Source of the DNA: Dasania sp051277005
GTDB lineage: Bacteria > Pseudomonadota > Gammaproteobacteria > Pseudomonadales > Dasaniaceae
Length of the DNA: 11,987 nucleotides
Direction: 5' to 3'
NCBI GenBank assembly: GCA_051277005.1
Contig: JBNMPS010000087.1
Span: 1 to 11,987, forward strand
The position numbers and the translations under genes are program-made. Below are positions 1-6,396 of this stretch, piece after piece. The notes under the pieces are model-generated. The model searched no databases. It worked only from the letters and a program-made list of their open reading frames with translations, and was not told where the DNA came from. Every line of letters begins with the position of its first letter. Position 1 is the stretch's first letter.

Positions 1-114
1 GGTCGCGGCGGCGGTTCTAAATTACAAGAGGTGATGGATACGGTGTCAGAGGTTAAAGAAATAAAACATGCTTTTAAAGCGGGAATCAAAGCTAGGCAAG
101 GCGTTGATTATTGA
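1..114 (+). CDS. btuR: Corrinoid adenosyltransferase (BtuR/CobO/CobA family), 3' end only
   Basis: Frame 1 is open from the left edge to a TGA at 112-114, giving the last 37 residues of a protein. They match the C-terminus of E. coli BtuR as I remember it: a GRG start, then DTVSE, KHAF, AG.KA and a terminal G.DY, all at the same spacing. The family transfers the adenosyl group of ATP to the cobalt of cob(I)yrinic acid a,c-diamide or cob(I)alamin in the cytoplasm. The P-loop and catalytic core lie outside the window, so activity cannot be judged. The gene converges on the minus-strand cobS, and the rest of the nucleotide-loop genes follow, which fits the assignment. A short T run after the stop (144-151) has no convincing stem in front of it. 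Confidence 0.88.
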   Translation, partial: GRGGGSKLQEVMDTVSEVKEIKHAFKAGIKARQGVDY

Positions 115-151
115 AGGCCTAAACATGGAGCCATAGGTATTAAATTTTTTT

Positions 152-234
152 GTCATTGCGGAAAGCGTTGTTTGCTTATCCGCAAACCAGTAATTTTAGG
201 CAGTGGTTGTATACGGGGTCAAGCTAGGCAGAAT
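152..234 (-). repeat. Diverged, inverted fourth copy of the 83-bp palindromic-end repeat
   Basis: Read on the minus strand, this stretch aligns without gaps to the repeats at 2822-3142. The GTCAT end with the CGGAAAGCG flank (152-167), the TTTGCTTATCCGCAA segment, the ATTTTAGG.AGTGG segment and GGTCAAGC (219-226 region) are all shared. The inner ends are decayed: GTCATTGCGG here replaces GTCATTCCGG, and the far end (about 227-234) no longer matches. It sits in the 187-bp gap between the convergent btuR and cobS. The rest of that gap (235-301) shows nothing I can name. Confidence 0.8.
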
Positions 235-301
235 CTACCCCGTGAGCATAGAGATTAATAGGATATTACGCGCGCTATGATTGTTTGTGATCAAGCCTGT
301 T

Positions 302-1048
302 TCAAATAGCGGCTAAGGCAATCAAAACGGTCACTTCAATAATTTCTATGGCGGCCCCATTCGTGTCGCCAGTGCTACCGTCTAAACGTTTCATCATTAA
401 ATAACGCAAACCCAATAAACACAGCCCCGATAAGATCAGCATAATAATGAATTGCTGAATGTTGAGAAGAATAAAGCTAATCACAAAAATGCATAGCAGT
501 GAACTGTAGATTGCTGGCTTAGATGAGTGCTGAACAAAGTGTTGTGCTAACCCCTCTTTGCGTACGTAAGGCGTGGTTAAAAATAAAATCAATGGCACAC
601 ATCGGCCAAGAATGGGGGCAAACAATAAAGCAATAAACGTCTCTTGCTGTAAAATGGTCGCAAGGGCGGCAAATTTTAAAATCAATAATGAGCCCACCGT
701 CATCAGCGCAGCGCTGCCACAAAGCGGATCTTTCATTATATCTAATGAACGTTGTTTGTCGGTTACTCCTCCTAGCCAGCCATCGGCGCTATCAGCCAGG
801 CCATCGATATGTAAGCCACCCGTAATAAAAACCCAAAATGTGAGTAGCACGGCGGCGAGTAGCAAGTGTGTTAGTGGCAGTAATAGGGCGATAAAAAACA
901 GTAGTAAGCCGATCGCTAAACCCACTATGGGAAAGTAAGCCAGTGCGCGGCCGGAATCTTCCGGTTTAACATCATCCAGTTTGGGCATGGGAATGCGGGT
1001 TAAAAATATAAAGGCGGCGATGAGTGGTCGCAGTGATAAATTAAGCAT
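302..1048 (-). CDS. cobS: Adenosylcobinamide-GDP ribazoletransferase (cobalamin synthase)
   Basis: CobS joins adenosylcobinamide-GDP to alpha-ribazole (or its 5'-phosphate), releasing GMP and giving adenosylcobalamin or its phosphate. It is a polytopic inner-membrane enzyme. The 248-residue product has the family length, several long hydrophobic segments (about 37-75, 115-150 and 180-215), and the family signature GGLHIDGLADSADG at 77-90 with the conserved acidic residues D82, D86 and D89. The next family block, usually IM.DSRIG, reads IMKDPLCG (104-111), a local departure. The start is the ATG 8 bp after the cobC stop. No strong Shine-Dalgarno is visible, so translation coupled to cobC is likely. 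It is the last gene of the cobT-cobC-cobS group, and no terminator is evident after it. Confidence 0.93.
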   Translation of the reverse strand: MLNLSLRPLIAAFIFLTRIPMPKLDDVKPEDSGRALAYFPIVGLAIGLLLFFIALLLPLTHLLLAAVLLTFWVFITGGLHIDGLADSADGWLGGVTDKQRSLDIMKDPLCGSAALMTVGSLLILKFAALATILQQETFIALLFAPILGRCVPLILFLTTPYVRKEGLAQHFVQHSSKPAIYSSLLCIFVISFILLNIQQFIIMLILSGLCLLGLRYLMMKRLDGSTGDTNGAAIEIIEVTVLIALAAI

Positions 1049-1056
1049 AATTTAAG

Positions 1057-1668
1057 TTAGGCCGTATTTAGCGGTTGATGGAAAATTAATTGAGGCCAGT
1101 CGTTAGTACCATCTTGATGGTATATTTTAATTTGTGATAAACATCCGTGAGGTATCGATATAAATGGGATCGCTTGCAAGGGCATTTGTAATACCTGGGC
1201 GAGAATAATACGGATTACTCCCCCGTGAGTGATTACTAAGCTATGTTGGCCACGATGCTGTTGAGTAATCTTTTGCCATGCCGGAACGACACGTTGTTGA
1301 AAGTCGACTAAGGCCTCACCATTGGGCGGAGTGTTGTTCTCGGGATTTTGCCAAAAGGCTTCCGCCGCATGGGGGATTAATTGTTGTACGGTTTCGGTTA
1401 ATTGCCCATCCCAGTCGCCAAAGCTAATTTCTTGTAAATGTGATTTTAGCGTCACGTTTTCGCTGAGACTCTCGGCAAAGGCCTTGCAGCGCTGTAAAGG
1501 TGAACTGATAATATTATCCCAACTAGGCGCATGAGTAATCGCTTGCTGCATTTGTCGCCAGCCCTGTTCATTTAATGCCGAATCAGTATGGCCGCGAAAA
1601 ATTAAGCCGCCCTCACAACTTCCGTGCCGTAATAAATCTATCGTGGTGACCTGCTGCGTATTATTCAT
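1057..1668 (-). CDS. cobC: Alpha-ribazole / adenosylcobalamin phosphatase, histidine phosphatase family
   Basis: The 203-residue product is a histidine (phosphoglycerate mutase-like) phosphatase. It has the N-terminal LLRHG motif with R14 and the phospho-accepting H15, a second arginine in SSPLQR (R60), an acidic residue in the LQEISFGDWDG block (E80), and the second histidine in ITHGG (H148). In the cobalamin pathway CobC removes the 5'-phosphate left on alpha-ribazole or adenosylcobalamin after nucleotide-loop assembly. The motifs alone would fit other small-molecule phosphatases. The specific call rests on its place between cobT (3 bp upstream) and cobS (8 bp downstream) on the same strand. 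No signal peptide is seen, so it should be cytoplasmic. Confidence 0.87.
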   Translation of the reverse strand: MNNTQQVTTIDLLRHGSCEGGLIFRGHTDSALNEQGWRQMQQAITHAPSWDNIISSPLQRCKAFAESLSENVTLKSHLQEISFGDWDGQLTETVQQLIPHAAEAFWQNPENNTPPNGEALVDFQQRVVPAWQKITQQHRGQHSLVITHGGVIRIILAQVLQMPLQAIPFISIPHGCLSQIKIYHQDGTNDWPQLIFHQPLNTA

Positions 1669-1671
1669 AAC

Positions 1672-2706
1672 TTAGGCTTTATTATCCACGCCGGCATCGG
1701 CAAACGTGGCCATGTTATTGTGTAAATCACAGGCCAGCTTTAAGAGGGGGATAGTAATCGCTGCGCCGCTGCCTTCACCTAAACACATATCCATTTTTAA
1801 TAAGGGTGGATAATTAAAGCCATCTAATAATAACTGATGGCCAGGTTCAGCTGATTGATGGCTCAGCAGTAACCAAGGTTTAACACTGGGGTTAATCGCT
1901 ATGGCATAACGAGCGGCCACCGTACAGATATAACCGTCGACTAAAGCGGGCACGCCTTGTTGTGCTGCCGCAATGTACGCCCCCGTGAGTGCAGCAATTT
2001 CAAATCCCCCCATGGCCTGTAAATTGTCAGCGGCCGATGCGTTAGCGGCTTGATGAAGCTGTAAGGCCTTATTAATCACTTGCGCTTTATGCTGCTGGCC
2101 TTGTTTATTAATGCCCGTGCCGGGGCCAACTAAAATGTCAGCTTTAACACCTAATAATGCACAGGCTAATGCTGTGGCTGAGGTGGTATTGGCAATACCC
2201 ATTTCGCCGCCCACCCATAAATCTTGTTGTGAATTGACGGTTGTTTGGCCTGCCTGTAGCGCGGTCAATAATTGTGGCTGGGTCATGGCTTGGGTCTTGG
2301 CAAAGTTAGCCGTGCCATCGCCAATACGTCTATCTTCAACCTTATTGAGTTCGCCGAGTGCGGTAACCGTGCCGACATTGGTAATGGCCAAGGCGGCTTG
2401 TAGTGATTGGGCAATAACGGCAATAGCTGCGCCGCCGCTAGAAAAGTTTTGCACCATTTGAGCGGTAACCGACTGTGGAAAAGCCGAAACGTTTTCTGCG
2501 GCGATTCCGTGATCGGCAGCAAAAACATGAATATGAATATTTTTGATGGCGGGCCGATCGCTGTGCTGTAGGCTGGCGAGGGTAATGGCAAGTTTTTCTA
2601 ATTGCCCTAACGAACCGGCGGGTTTGGTTAGTTGTTGTTGGCGCTGCGCGGCAAGGTCTTTATGTTGTGTTGAGGGCGCTTTCGCTTGCTGTAAAAACCA
2701 GTTCAT
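1672..2706 (-). CDS. cobT: Nicotinate-nucleotide-dimethylbenzimidazole phosphoribosyltransferase
   Basis: CobT transfers phosphoribose from nicotinate mononucleotide to 5,6-dimethylbenzimidazole, giving alpha-ribazole 5'-phosphate for CobS. The 344-residue length is typical. Recognisable family blocks are LTKPAGSLG (26-34), FAADHGIA (62-69), the FSSGGAAI segment (88-95), GGEMGIANTTSA (166-177), VGPGTGIN (193-200) and MCLGEGSGAA (307-316). E311 of the last block corresponds to the catalytic glutamate of the Salmonella enzyme. The start ATG has a GGA-type ribosome site about 8 nt upstream. The 485 bp upstream, before cobU, is occupied mainly by the 119-bp repeat array. I see no convincing sigma-70 promoter in the 115 bp between the array and the start. 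Confidence 0.95.
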   Translation of the reverse strand: MNWFLQQAKAPSTQHKDLAAQRQQQLTKPAGSLGQLEKLAITLASLQHSDRPAIKNIHIHVFAADHGIAAENVSAFPQSVTAQMVQNFSSGGAAIAVIAQSLQAALAITNVGTVTALGELNKVEDRRIGDGTANFAKTQAMTQPQLLTALQAGQTTVNSQQDLWVGGEMGIANTTSATALACALLGVKADILVGPGTGINKQGQQHKAQVINKALQLHQAANASAADNLQAMGGFEIAALTGAYIAAAQQGVPALVDGYICTVAARYAIAINPSVKPWLLLSHQSAEPGHQLLLDGFNYPPLLKMDMCLGEGSGAAITIPLLKLACDLHNNMATFADAGVDNKA

Positions 2707-2821
2707 CGCTATTCCAAATAATTATTATTGCTTGGGATTGTTGGTTATTGCTTTAACCTGCCTTGCCTTTTAAATCATCACCGTTAACTTGATTTTACCG
2801 CAGCCTCGTTAATTTAATTTC

Positions 2822-2904
2822 GTCATGCCGGGTTTGACTCGGTTTCCAGTAAGCTATTGAAAGCACTGGATTCCGGATAAGTAAAAAACGCTTTCCGGAA
2901 TGAC
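2822..2904 (+). repeat. Repeat copy A (most diverged of the array)
   Basis: The left end GTCATGCCGG and the right third from 2883 to 2904 match copy B. The interior (about 2850-2872) differs strongly, and the left palindrome carries two changes (CCGGGTTTGACTCGG). The terminal inverted repeats are intact apart from one central mismatch. Confidence 0.9.
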
Positions 2905-2940
2905 GTCGCGTCATGCCGTGATGCTGTCATACCGTCTGCT

Positions 2941-3023
2941 GTCATGCCGGGCTTGACCCGGTATCCAGCCACTACCTAAAATCACTACCTTGCGGATAAG
3001 CAAAAAACGCTTTCCGGAATGAC
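2941..3023 (+). repeat. Repeat copy B
   Basis: This copy has both intact 10-bp inverted ends (GTCATGCCGG and CCGGAATGAC). Its left 40 bp are identical to copy C and its right 22 bp (3002-3023) to copy A, as expected from unequal exchange or stepwise duplication within the array. Confidence 0.92.
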
Positions 3024-3059
3024 GTCGCGTCATGCCGTGATGCTGTCATACCGTCTGCT

Positions 3060-3142
3060 GTCATGCCGGGCTTGACCCGGTATCCAGCCACTACCTAAAG
3101 CCACTGCTTTGCGAATAGGCAAAAAATGTTTTCCGCAATGAT
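3060..3142 (+). repeat. Repeat copy C (right end decayed)
   Basis: The left 40 bp match copy B exactly. The right end reads TTCCGCAATGAT rather than TTCCGGAATGAC, so the terminal pairing is weakened. This edge borders the 49 bp before the cobU stop codon. Confidence 0.88.
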
Positions 3143-3191
3143 ACGGCCTTTGGGTGATCATCATTCTAAGCTGGGATGCTCTACACTCAAG

Positions 3192-3737
3192 TTATACAAT
3201 ATTATCCTTTGATGCGTCACCTTTTAACACATCACCTTTTAAAACAAGTGGCAAGCCGGCAGCCGTAAAAATAACTCGATCACATAGCGTGGCAATAGTT
3301 TGATGTAAAAATCCACTTTCATCAACGTAATGTCTACTGAGCTCACCCAAGGGAACGATGCCCATACCCACCTCATTACTAACTATAATAACTTGGCCAT
3401 TAAAGCTCTCTAACGCGCTTAAAAAATCGCTACGTTGTTGCGTCCAGTTACCCGCGTGTAGGCAGTTACTTAACCATAAGGTGAGGCAGTCAATCATGAC
3501 GGCGTCGTATTGGCGCATGTTATTTAATGCCTGCGCTAAATCGACGGGCGCTTCAATAGTAATCCAGTGTGATGGGCGCTGTTGTTGATGGTGATTAATG
3601 CGTACCTGCATTTCAGCATCATTTTGTGAGGCATCGGTGGTGGCAATATAGGCGATGTTATCGCCACAGGCTTGAGTGAGTCGCTCTGCTAGTTTACTTT
3701 TACCTGAGCGTGCGCCACCAAACACAAATTGTTTCAT
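3192..3737 (-). CDS. cobU: Adenosylcobinamide kinase / adenosylcobinamide-phosphate guanylyltransferase
   Basis: This bifunctional enzyme phosphorylates adenosylcobinamide and then transfers GMP from GTP to give the adenosylcobinamide-GDP used by CobS. The 181-residue product has the P-loop GGARSGKS at 7-14 and the histidine pair in INHHQQQRP. H49 aligns by eye with Salmonella H46, which carries the GMP intermediate. Later family blocks are IDCLTLWLSN and VSNEVGMGIVPLGELSRHYVDE. The C-terminal end is extended by a 5-residue tandem duplication (VLKGD twice). The start ATG is only about 20 nt after the argH terminator stem, and no promoter or clear Shine-Dalgarno is visible, so read-through from argH or a promoter inside argH is likely. 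It is separated from cobT by the repeat array. Confidence 0.94.
   Translation of the reverse strand: MKQFVFGGARSGKSKLAERLTQACGDNIAYIATTDASQNDAEMQVRINHHQQQRPSHWITIEAPVDLAQALNNMRQYDAVMIDCLTLWLSNCLHAGNWTQQRSDFLSALESFNGQVIIVSNEVGMGIVPLGELSRHYVDESGFLHQTIATLCDRVIFTAAGLPLVLKGDVLKGDASKDNIV
3217..3246. repeat. 15-bp tandem duplication inside the 3' end of cobU
   Basis: The 15 bases 3217-3231 and 3232-3246 are identical except for one position. Because the unit is five codons, the frame is kept and the protein gains a second VLKGD near its C-terminus. Confidence 0.9.
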
Positions 3738-3756
3738 TTTGCTTTTTCTCGTTCGA

Positions 3757-3785
3757 TAAAAAAGCCAGCATCAATGGCTGGCTTT
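3757..3785 (-). terminator. Rho-independent terminator of argH
   Basis: On the minus strand a 9-bp perfect stem (AAAGCCAGC at 3785-3777 with GCTGGCTTT at 3769-3761) closes a 7-nt loop and is followed by a run of T (3763-3758). It begins 22 bp after the argH stop and ends about 20 bp before the cobU start, so it would limit argH-to-cobU read-through. Confidence 0.88.
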
Positions 3786-3806
3786 AGGGGTTAGCGGCGT
3801 CACGTA

Positions 3807-5198
3807 TTAACGCTGTTCTATAAGTGCTTTAGCTCTTGCGGCTGCGGCTTTAACTTGATTGGGGGCGGTGCCACCAATATGGTCGCGGGCGCTGACTGAG
3901 CCGATTAAGGTTAATACCTCGAATACATCTTGCTCAATGGTATCGCTAAATGCTTTTAATTCCTCTAAAGACATTTCTGATAAATCTTTGTTTTGCTTAA
4001 TGCCGTAGGCGACCGACTTGCCTACCACTTCGTGTGCATCACGAAAGGGCATGCCCTTGCGAACTAAATAGTCAGCTAAATCGGTTGCGGTTGAAAATCC
4101 TCGTAGTGCTGCTTCTTCCATGTATTCTTTGCGCGTTTTTATGGCAGGCATCATGTCGGCGTAAGCTTTTAGGCAATCTTTGACGGTGTCTATAGTGTCA
4201 AACATCGGCTCTTTATCTTCTTGGTTATCTTTGTTGTAAGCCAGTGGTTGTGACTTCATTAACATTAACAAGCTGATTAAGTGGCCGGTAACACGGCCAG
4301 ATTTACCGCGCACTAATTCGGGCACGTCGGGATTTTTCTTTTGCGGCATGATTGATGAGCCGGTGCAGAAACGATCGGGCAATTCAATAAAGTTAAACTG
4401 GGCTGACGTCCACAAGACTAACTCTTCGCTGAAGCGTGACATATGTGTCATCAGCAAGCTGGCAAAAGCGCCAAACTCGATGGCGAAGTCGCGGTCGCTC
4501 ACAGAGTCCAGTGAGTTTTCGGTAGGCGCTTCAAAGCCTAACAGCTCGGCGGTGTAGTGGCGGTCGATAGGGTAAGTGGTGCCGGCTAAAGCGGCAGCCC
4601 CCAAAGGGCTTTGGTTAACGCGCTTACGGCAATCCATTAGGCGACCAAAATCTCTTTGTAGCATTTCGTTCCAGGCCAACATGTGGTGGCCAAAGGTAAC
4701 CGGCTGGGCGGTTTGCAAGTGAGTGAAACCAGGCATGATGGTGCTGGCTTCACGCTCGGCTACTGCAACCAAGCCTAACTGCAGGCGAGAAAGCTCTTTC
4801 ACAATGCTGTCGATTTCATCGCGAAGGTATAAGCGAATATCGGTGGCGATTTGGTCATTACGCGAGCGGCCGGTGTGCAGTTTTTTGCCGGTGATACCAA
4901 TTTTTTCGGTTAGTGCGGCTTCGATGTTCATGTGCACATCTTCTAAGGCCACGGACCAGTTGAACTTACCGGCTTCGATGTCAGTGCGAATCTCTTCCAA
5001 GCCGGTTTGAATCGTTTGGTATTCTTCATCACTTAATACGCCAACCTTGGCCAGCATTTTAGCGTGGGCAAGTGAACCGTTGATGTCATGGTGGTAAAGA
5101 CGTTGGTCAAATTCAACGGAGGCAGTAAAACGTTCAACAAAGGCATCGGTCGGTTCGCTGAAGCGGCCGCCCCAGGGCTTAATGGTTTGCTCACTCAT
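3807..5198 (-). CDS. argH: Argininosuccinate lyase
   Basis: ArgH splits argininosuccinate into arginine and fumarate, the last step of arginine synthesis; it is a cytoplasmic homotetramer of the fumarase/aspartase superfamily. The 463-residue product begins with the family start WGGRFSEPTD (9-18) and contains LEDVHMNIE (85-93), KLHTGRSRNDQ (106-116), the TH pair at 159-160 in FTHLQTAQP (catalytic base region), and the superfamily signature GSSIMPQKKNP (280-290), whose serine loop closes over the substrate. The start is the ATG that gives this standard N-terminus. It is divergent from algZ, as in Pseudomonas, and ends at an intrinsic terminator. Confidence 0.97.
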   Translation of the reverse strand: MSEQTIKPWGGRFSEPTDAFVERFTASVEFDQRLYHHDINGSLAHAKMLAKVGVLSDEEYQTIQTGLEEIRTDIEAGKFNWSVALEDVHMNIEAALTEKIGITGKKLHTGRSRNDQIATDIRLYLRDEIDSIVKELSRLQLGLVAVAEREASTIMPGFTHLQTAQPVTFGHHMLAWNEMLQRDFGRLMDCRKRVNQSPLGAAALAGTTYPIDRHYTAELLGFEAPTENSLDSVSDRDFAIEFGAFASLLMTHMSRFSEELVLWTSAQFNFIELPDRFCTGSSIMPQKKNPDVPELVRGKSGRVTGHLISLLMLMKSQPLAYNKDNQEDKEPMFDTIDTVKDCLKAYADMMPAIKTRKEYMEEAALRGFSTATDLADYLVRKGMPFRDAHEVVGKSVAYGIKQNKDLSEMSLEELKAFSDTIEQDVFEVLTLIGSVSARDHIGGTAPNQVKAAAARAKALIEQR

Positions 5199-5248
5199 GT
5201 TTCAATCACTTAATACTGAATAGGGTTTAGAAAGGTTTATGGCGACAG

Positions 5249-5257
5249 ATTATATCA
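5249..5257 (-). promoter_or_regulatory. Extended -10 promoter for argH
   Basis: On the minus strand the sequence reads TGATATAAT: a perfect TATAAT (5254-5249) preceded by the TG of an extended -10. The -35 region is poor, as is common for this promoter class. Transcription would start near 5242, leaving a leader of about 45 nt before the argH ATG. Confidence 0.65.
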
Positions 5258-5307
5258 GCAAGCGCAGCGGGATGCTCTTTTGATGCGCTGTACTGTGCAA
5301 AGGCCTC

Positions 5308-5316
5308 TGCTATGAT
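5308..5316 (+). promoter_or_regulatory. Extended -10 promoter for algZ, placed for a leaderless start
   Basis: TGCTATGAT gives a 5/6 match to TATAAT with the TG extension. Six bases separate the -10 box from the A of the algZ ATG at 5323, so the usual transcription start falls on or next to that A. The bases between carry no Shine-Dalgarno. Confidence 0.5.
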
Positions 5317-5322
5317 GCCTCT

Positions 5323-6396
5323 ATGGATGATAATAAACATAACAAGCTAAACCCCGACACTGGCTTTTACTTGCCAGATCTTAGCCAAGTGAAGGCAGTG
5401 CTCTTTATTGTGTTGGTGGCCGAGCTGCTGGCCATTGTGTTGACCCTAAATAACAGTAGTGTGGTGAACTTTGATTGGCAGGGCTTTGCCCTTAAGTCGC
5501 TGTTTTGCCAGTGGGCGTTTTTATCGTCGGCCGCCGCCCTGTGTCGGCTGCGGCCTTGGTTGGGGCGGCTGTCTTTGGCGGCAGGCGCCGCGATTAGCTA
5601 TAGCTTAATTGTCACGTTAATTACCTTGCTTGCGATTGTCGGACAATGGCAGCTGACCAGTGCTATTCAGAGTGGTGAGTGGTCGCTCAATATTGCATCG
5701 TTAATCGATACCGTTATTATTGCCGCTATATTGGCAGGCATCGCGCTGCGTTATTTTTATTTGTCACAGCAGTTACAGCGGCGGCAACAGGCAGAGCTGC
5801 AGGCTCGTATCCAGGCGCTACAATCGCGGATTCGGCCTCATTTTTTATTTAACAGCATGAATATTATCGCCAGTTTAATTGCGGTTGATCAGCAGGCCGC
5901 CGAAAAAGCGGTAGAGGATTTAGCCAGCCTGTTTCGCGCCAGCCTCAGTGACAGTAATACCCAAGGCACGCTGCAAGAAGAGCTAGAGCTATGCCAAAGC
6001 TATGCTCGCATTGAGCAAAATCGTTTAGGGCATAGGTTAAAAGTGGCTTGGCAGACCCATGAGGTGCCCCAGCGTTTAGCCATGCCATGCTTGACCTTGC
6101 AGCCCCTGTTAGAAAACGCCATCTATCATGGTATTCAAAATCTAGTGGAAGGGGGAACCGTATCGGTGGAGGCAGTTTATGACAATCAATGGTTAACCGT
6201 AACAATTAGCAACCCTTATAACCCTAAACAAGGGCACCATTCGGGTAATCAAATGGCCATCCCCAATATTGAACATCGGCTAAAGGCCCTATACGGAGAA
6301 AAAGCCAGTTTAGTCACGGAGCGGAGTGAGAATAATAGCCAGCACCTATACCGTGTGACCGTGAGTTACCCTGTGACAGAAGAGGGCGATGCTTAA
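5323..6396 (+). CDS. algZ: AlgZ/FimS-type sensor histidine kinase (LytS-like His_kinase family)
   Basis: This is the membrane partner of the AlgR response regulator. In Pseudomonas the pair controls alginate, twitching motility and other surface traits; the targets here are unknown. The 357-residue product has four probable membrane helices (about 25-42, 59-76, 84-106 and 127-146) and a short coiled linker rich in Gln and Arg (149-168). The LytS-type phosphoacceptor box IRPHFLFNSMN follows, with H173, and then the N-box LLENAIYHG with N265. The G1 box is degenerate: where most kinases have DNG, this one has ISNPYN (295-300), followed by MAIPNIEHRLKALYG. Pseudomonas AlgZ is also reported to depart from standard kinase motifs. 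No other start exists between the upstream in-frame stop (5281-5283) and 5323. The stop abuts the algR ATG with no gap. Confidence 0.9.
   Translation: MDDNKHNKLNPDTGFYLPDLSQVKAVLFIVLVAELLAIVLTLNNSSVVNFDWQGFALKSLFCQWAFLSSAAALCRLRPWLGRLSLAAGAAISYSLIVTLITLLAIVGQWQLTSAIQSGEWSLNIASLIDTVIIAAILAGIALRYFYLSQQLQRRQQAELQARIQALQSRIRPHFLFNSMNIIASLIAVDQQAAEKAVEDLASLFRASLSDSNTQGTLQEELELCQSYARIEQNRLGHRLKVAWQTHEVPQRLAMPCLTLQPLLENAIYHGIQNLVEGGTVSVEAVYDNQWLTVTISNPYNPKQGHHSGNQMAIPNIEHRLKALYGEKASLVTERSENNSQHLYRVTVSYPVTEEGDA

Larger units (their letters stand above)
2822..3142 (+). repeat. Tandem array: three 83-bp palindromic-end repeats on a 119-bp period
   Basis: Three related 83-bp elements start at 2822, 2941 and 3060 and are separated by two identical 36-bp spacers, so the period is exactly 119 bp. 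Positions 2883-2980 and 3002-3099 are identical over 98 bp by direct reading. Each element opens with GTCATGCCGG; the first two close with CCGGAATGAC and the third with a decayed CCGCAATGAT. This makes 10-bp inverted ends with one mismatch. An internal small palindrome CCGGGCTTGACCCGG follows the left end of the second and third copies. No reading frame of note crosses the array. It lies between cobU and cobT. The flanking parts of this gap (2707-2821 and 3143-3191) show nothing I can name. Confidence 0.95.

Noticed and set aside
115..151. Possible terminator after btuR (T run at 144-151)
   Set aside because: The only pairings are two 3-bp stems with a bulge (CCT/AGG and ATG/CAT), and several unpaired bases separate them from the T run.
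573..938. Open frame of 121 codons on the + strand inside cobS
   Set aside because: It is antisense to a clearly recognised gene, has no ribosome site or family resemblance, and is a by-product of cobS codon use. The same holds for the other antisense frames within cobT, argH, hemC, hemD, hemX and hemY.
3099..3106. GCCACTG on the + strand inside repeat copy C, resembling the core of the B12 box of cobalamin riboswitches
   Set aside because: The neighbouring cob genes are read from the minus strand, the other riboswitch elements are absent, and the bases are a variant of the repeat itself.
2822..3142. CRISPR array
   Set aside because: The repeats are 83 bp with inverted ends and the two 36-bp spacers are identical to each other, the opposite of a CRISPR pattern.
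5199..5225. TTAATACTGAATA-like sequence before argH, resembling an ArgR operator
   Set aside because: Only one half matches the ARG box well and no second box sits beside it; too weak to call.
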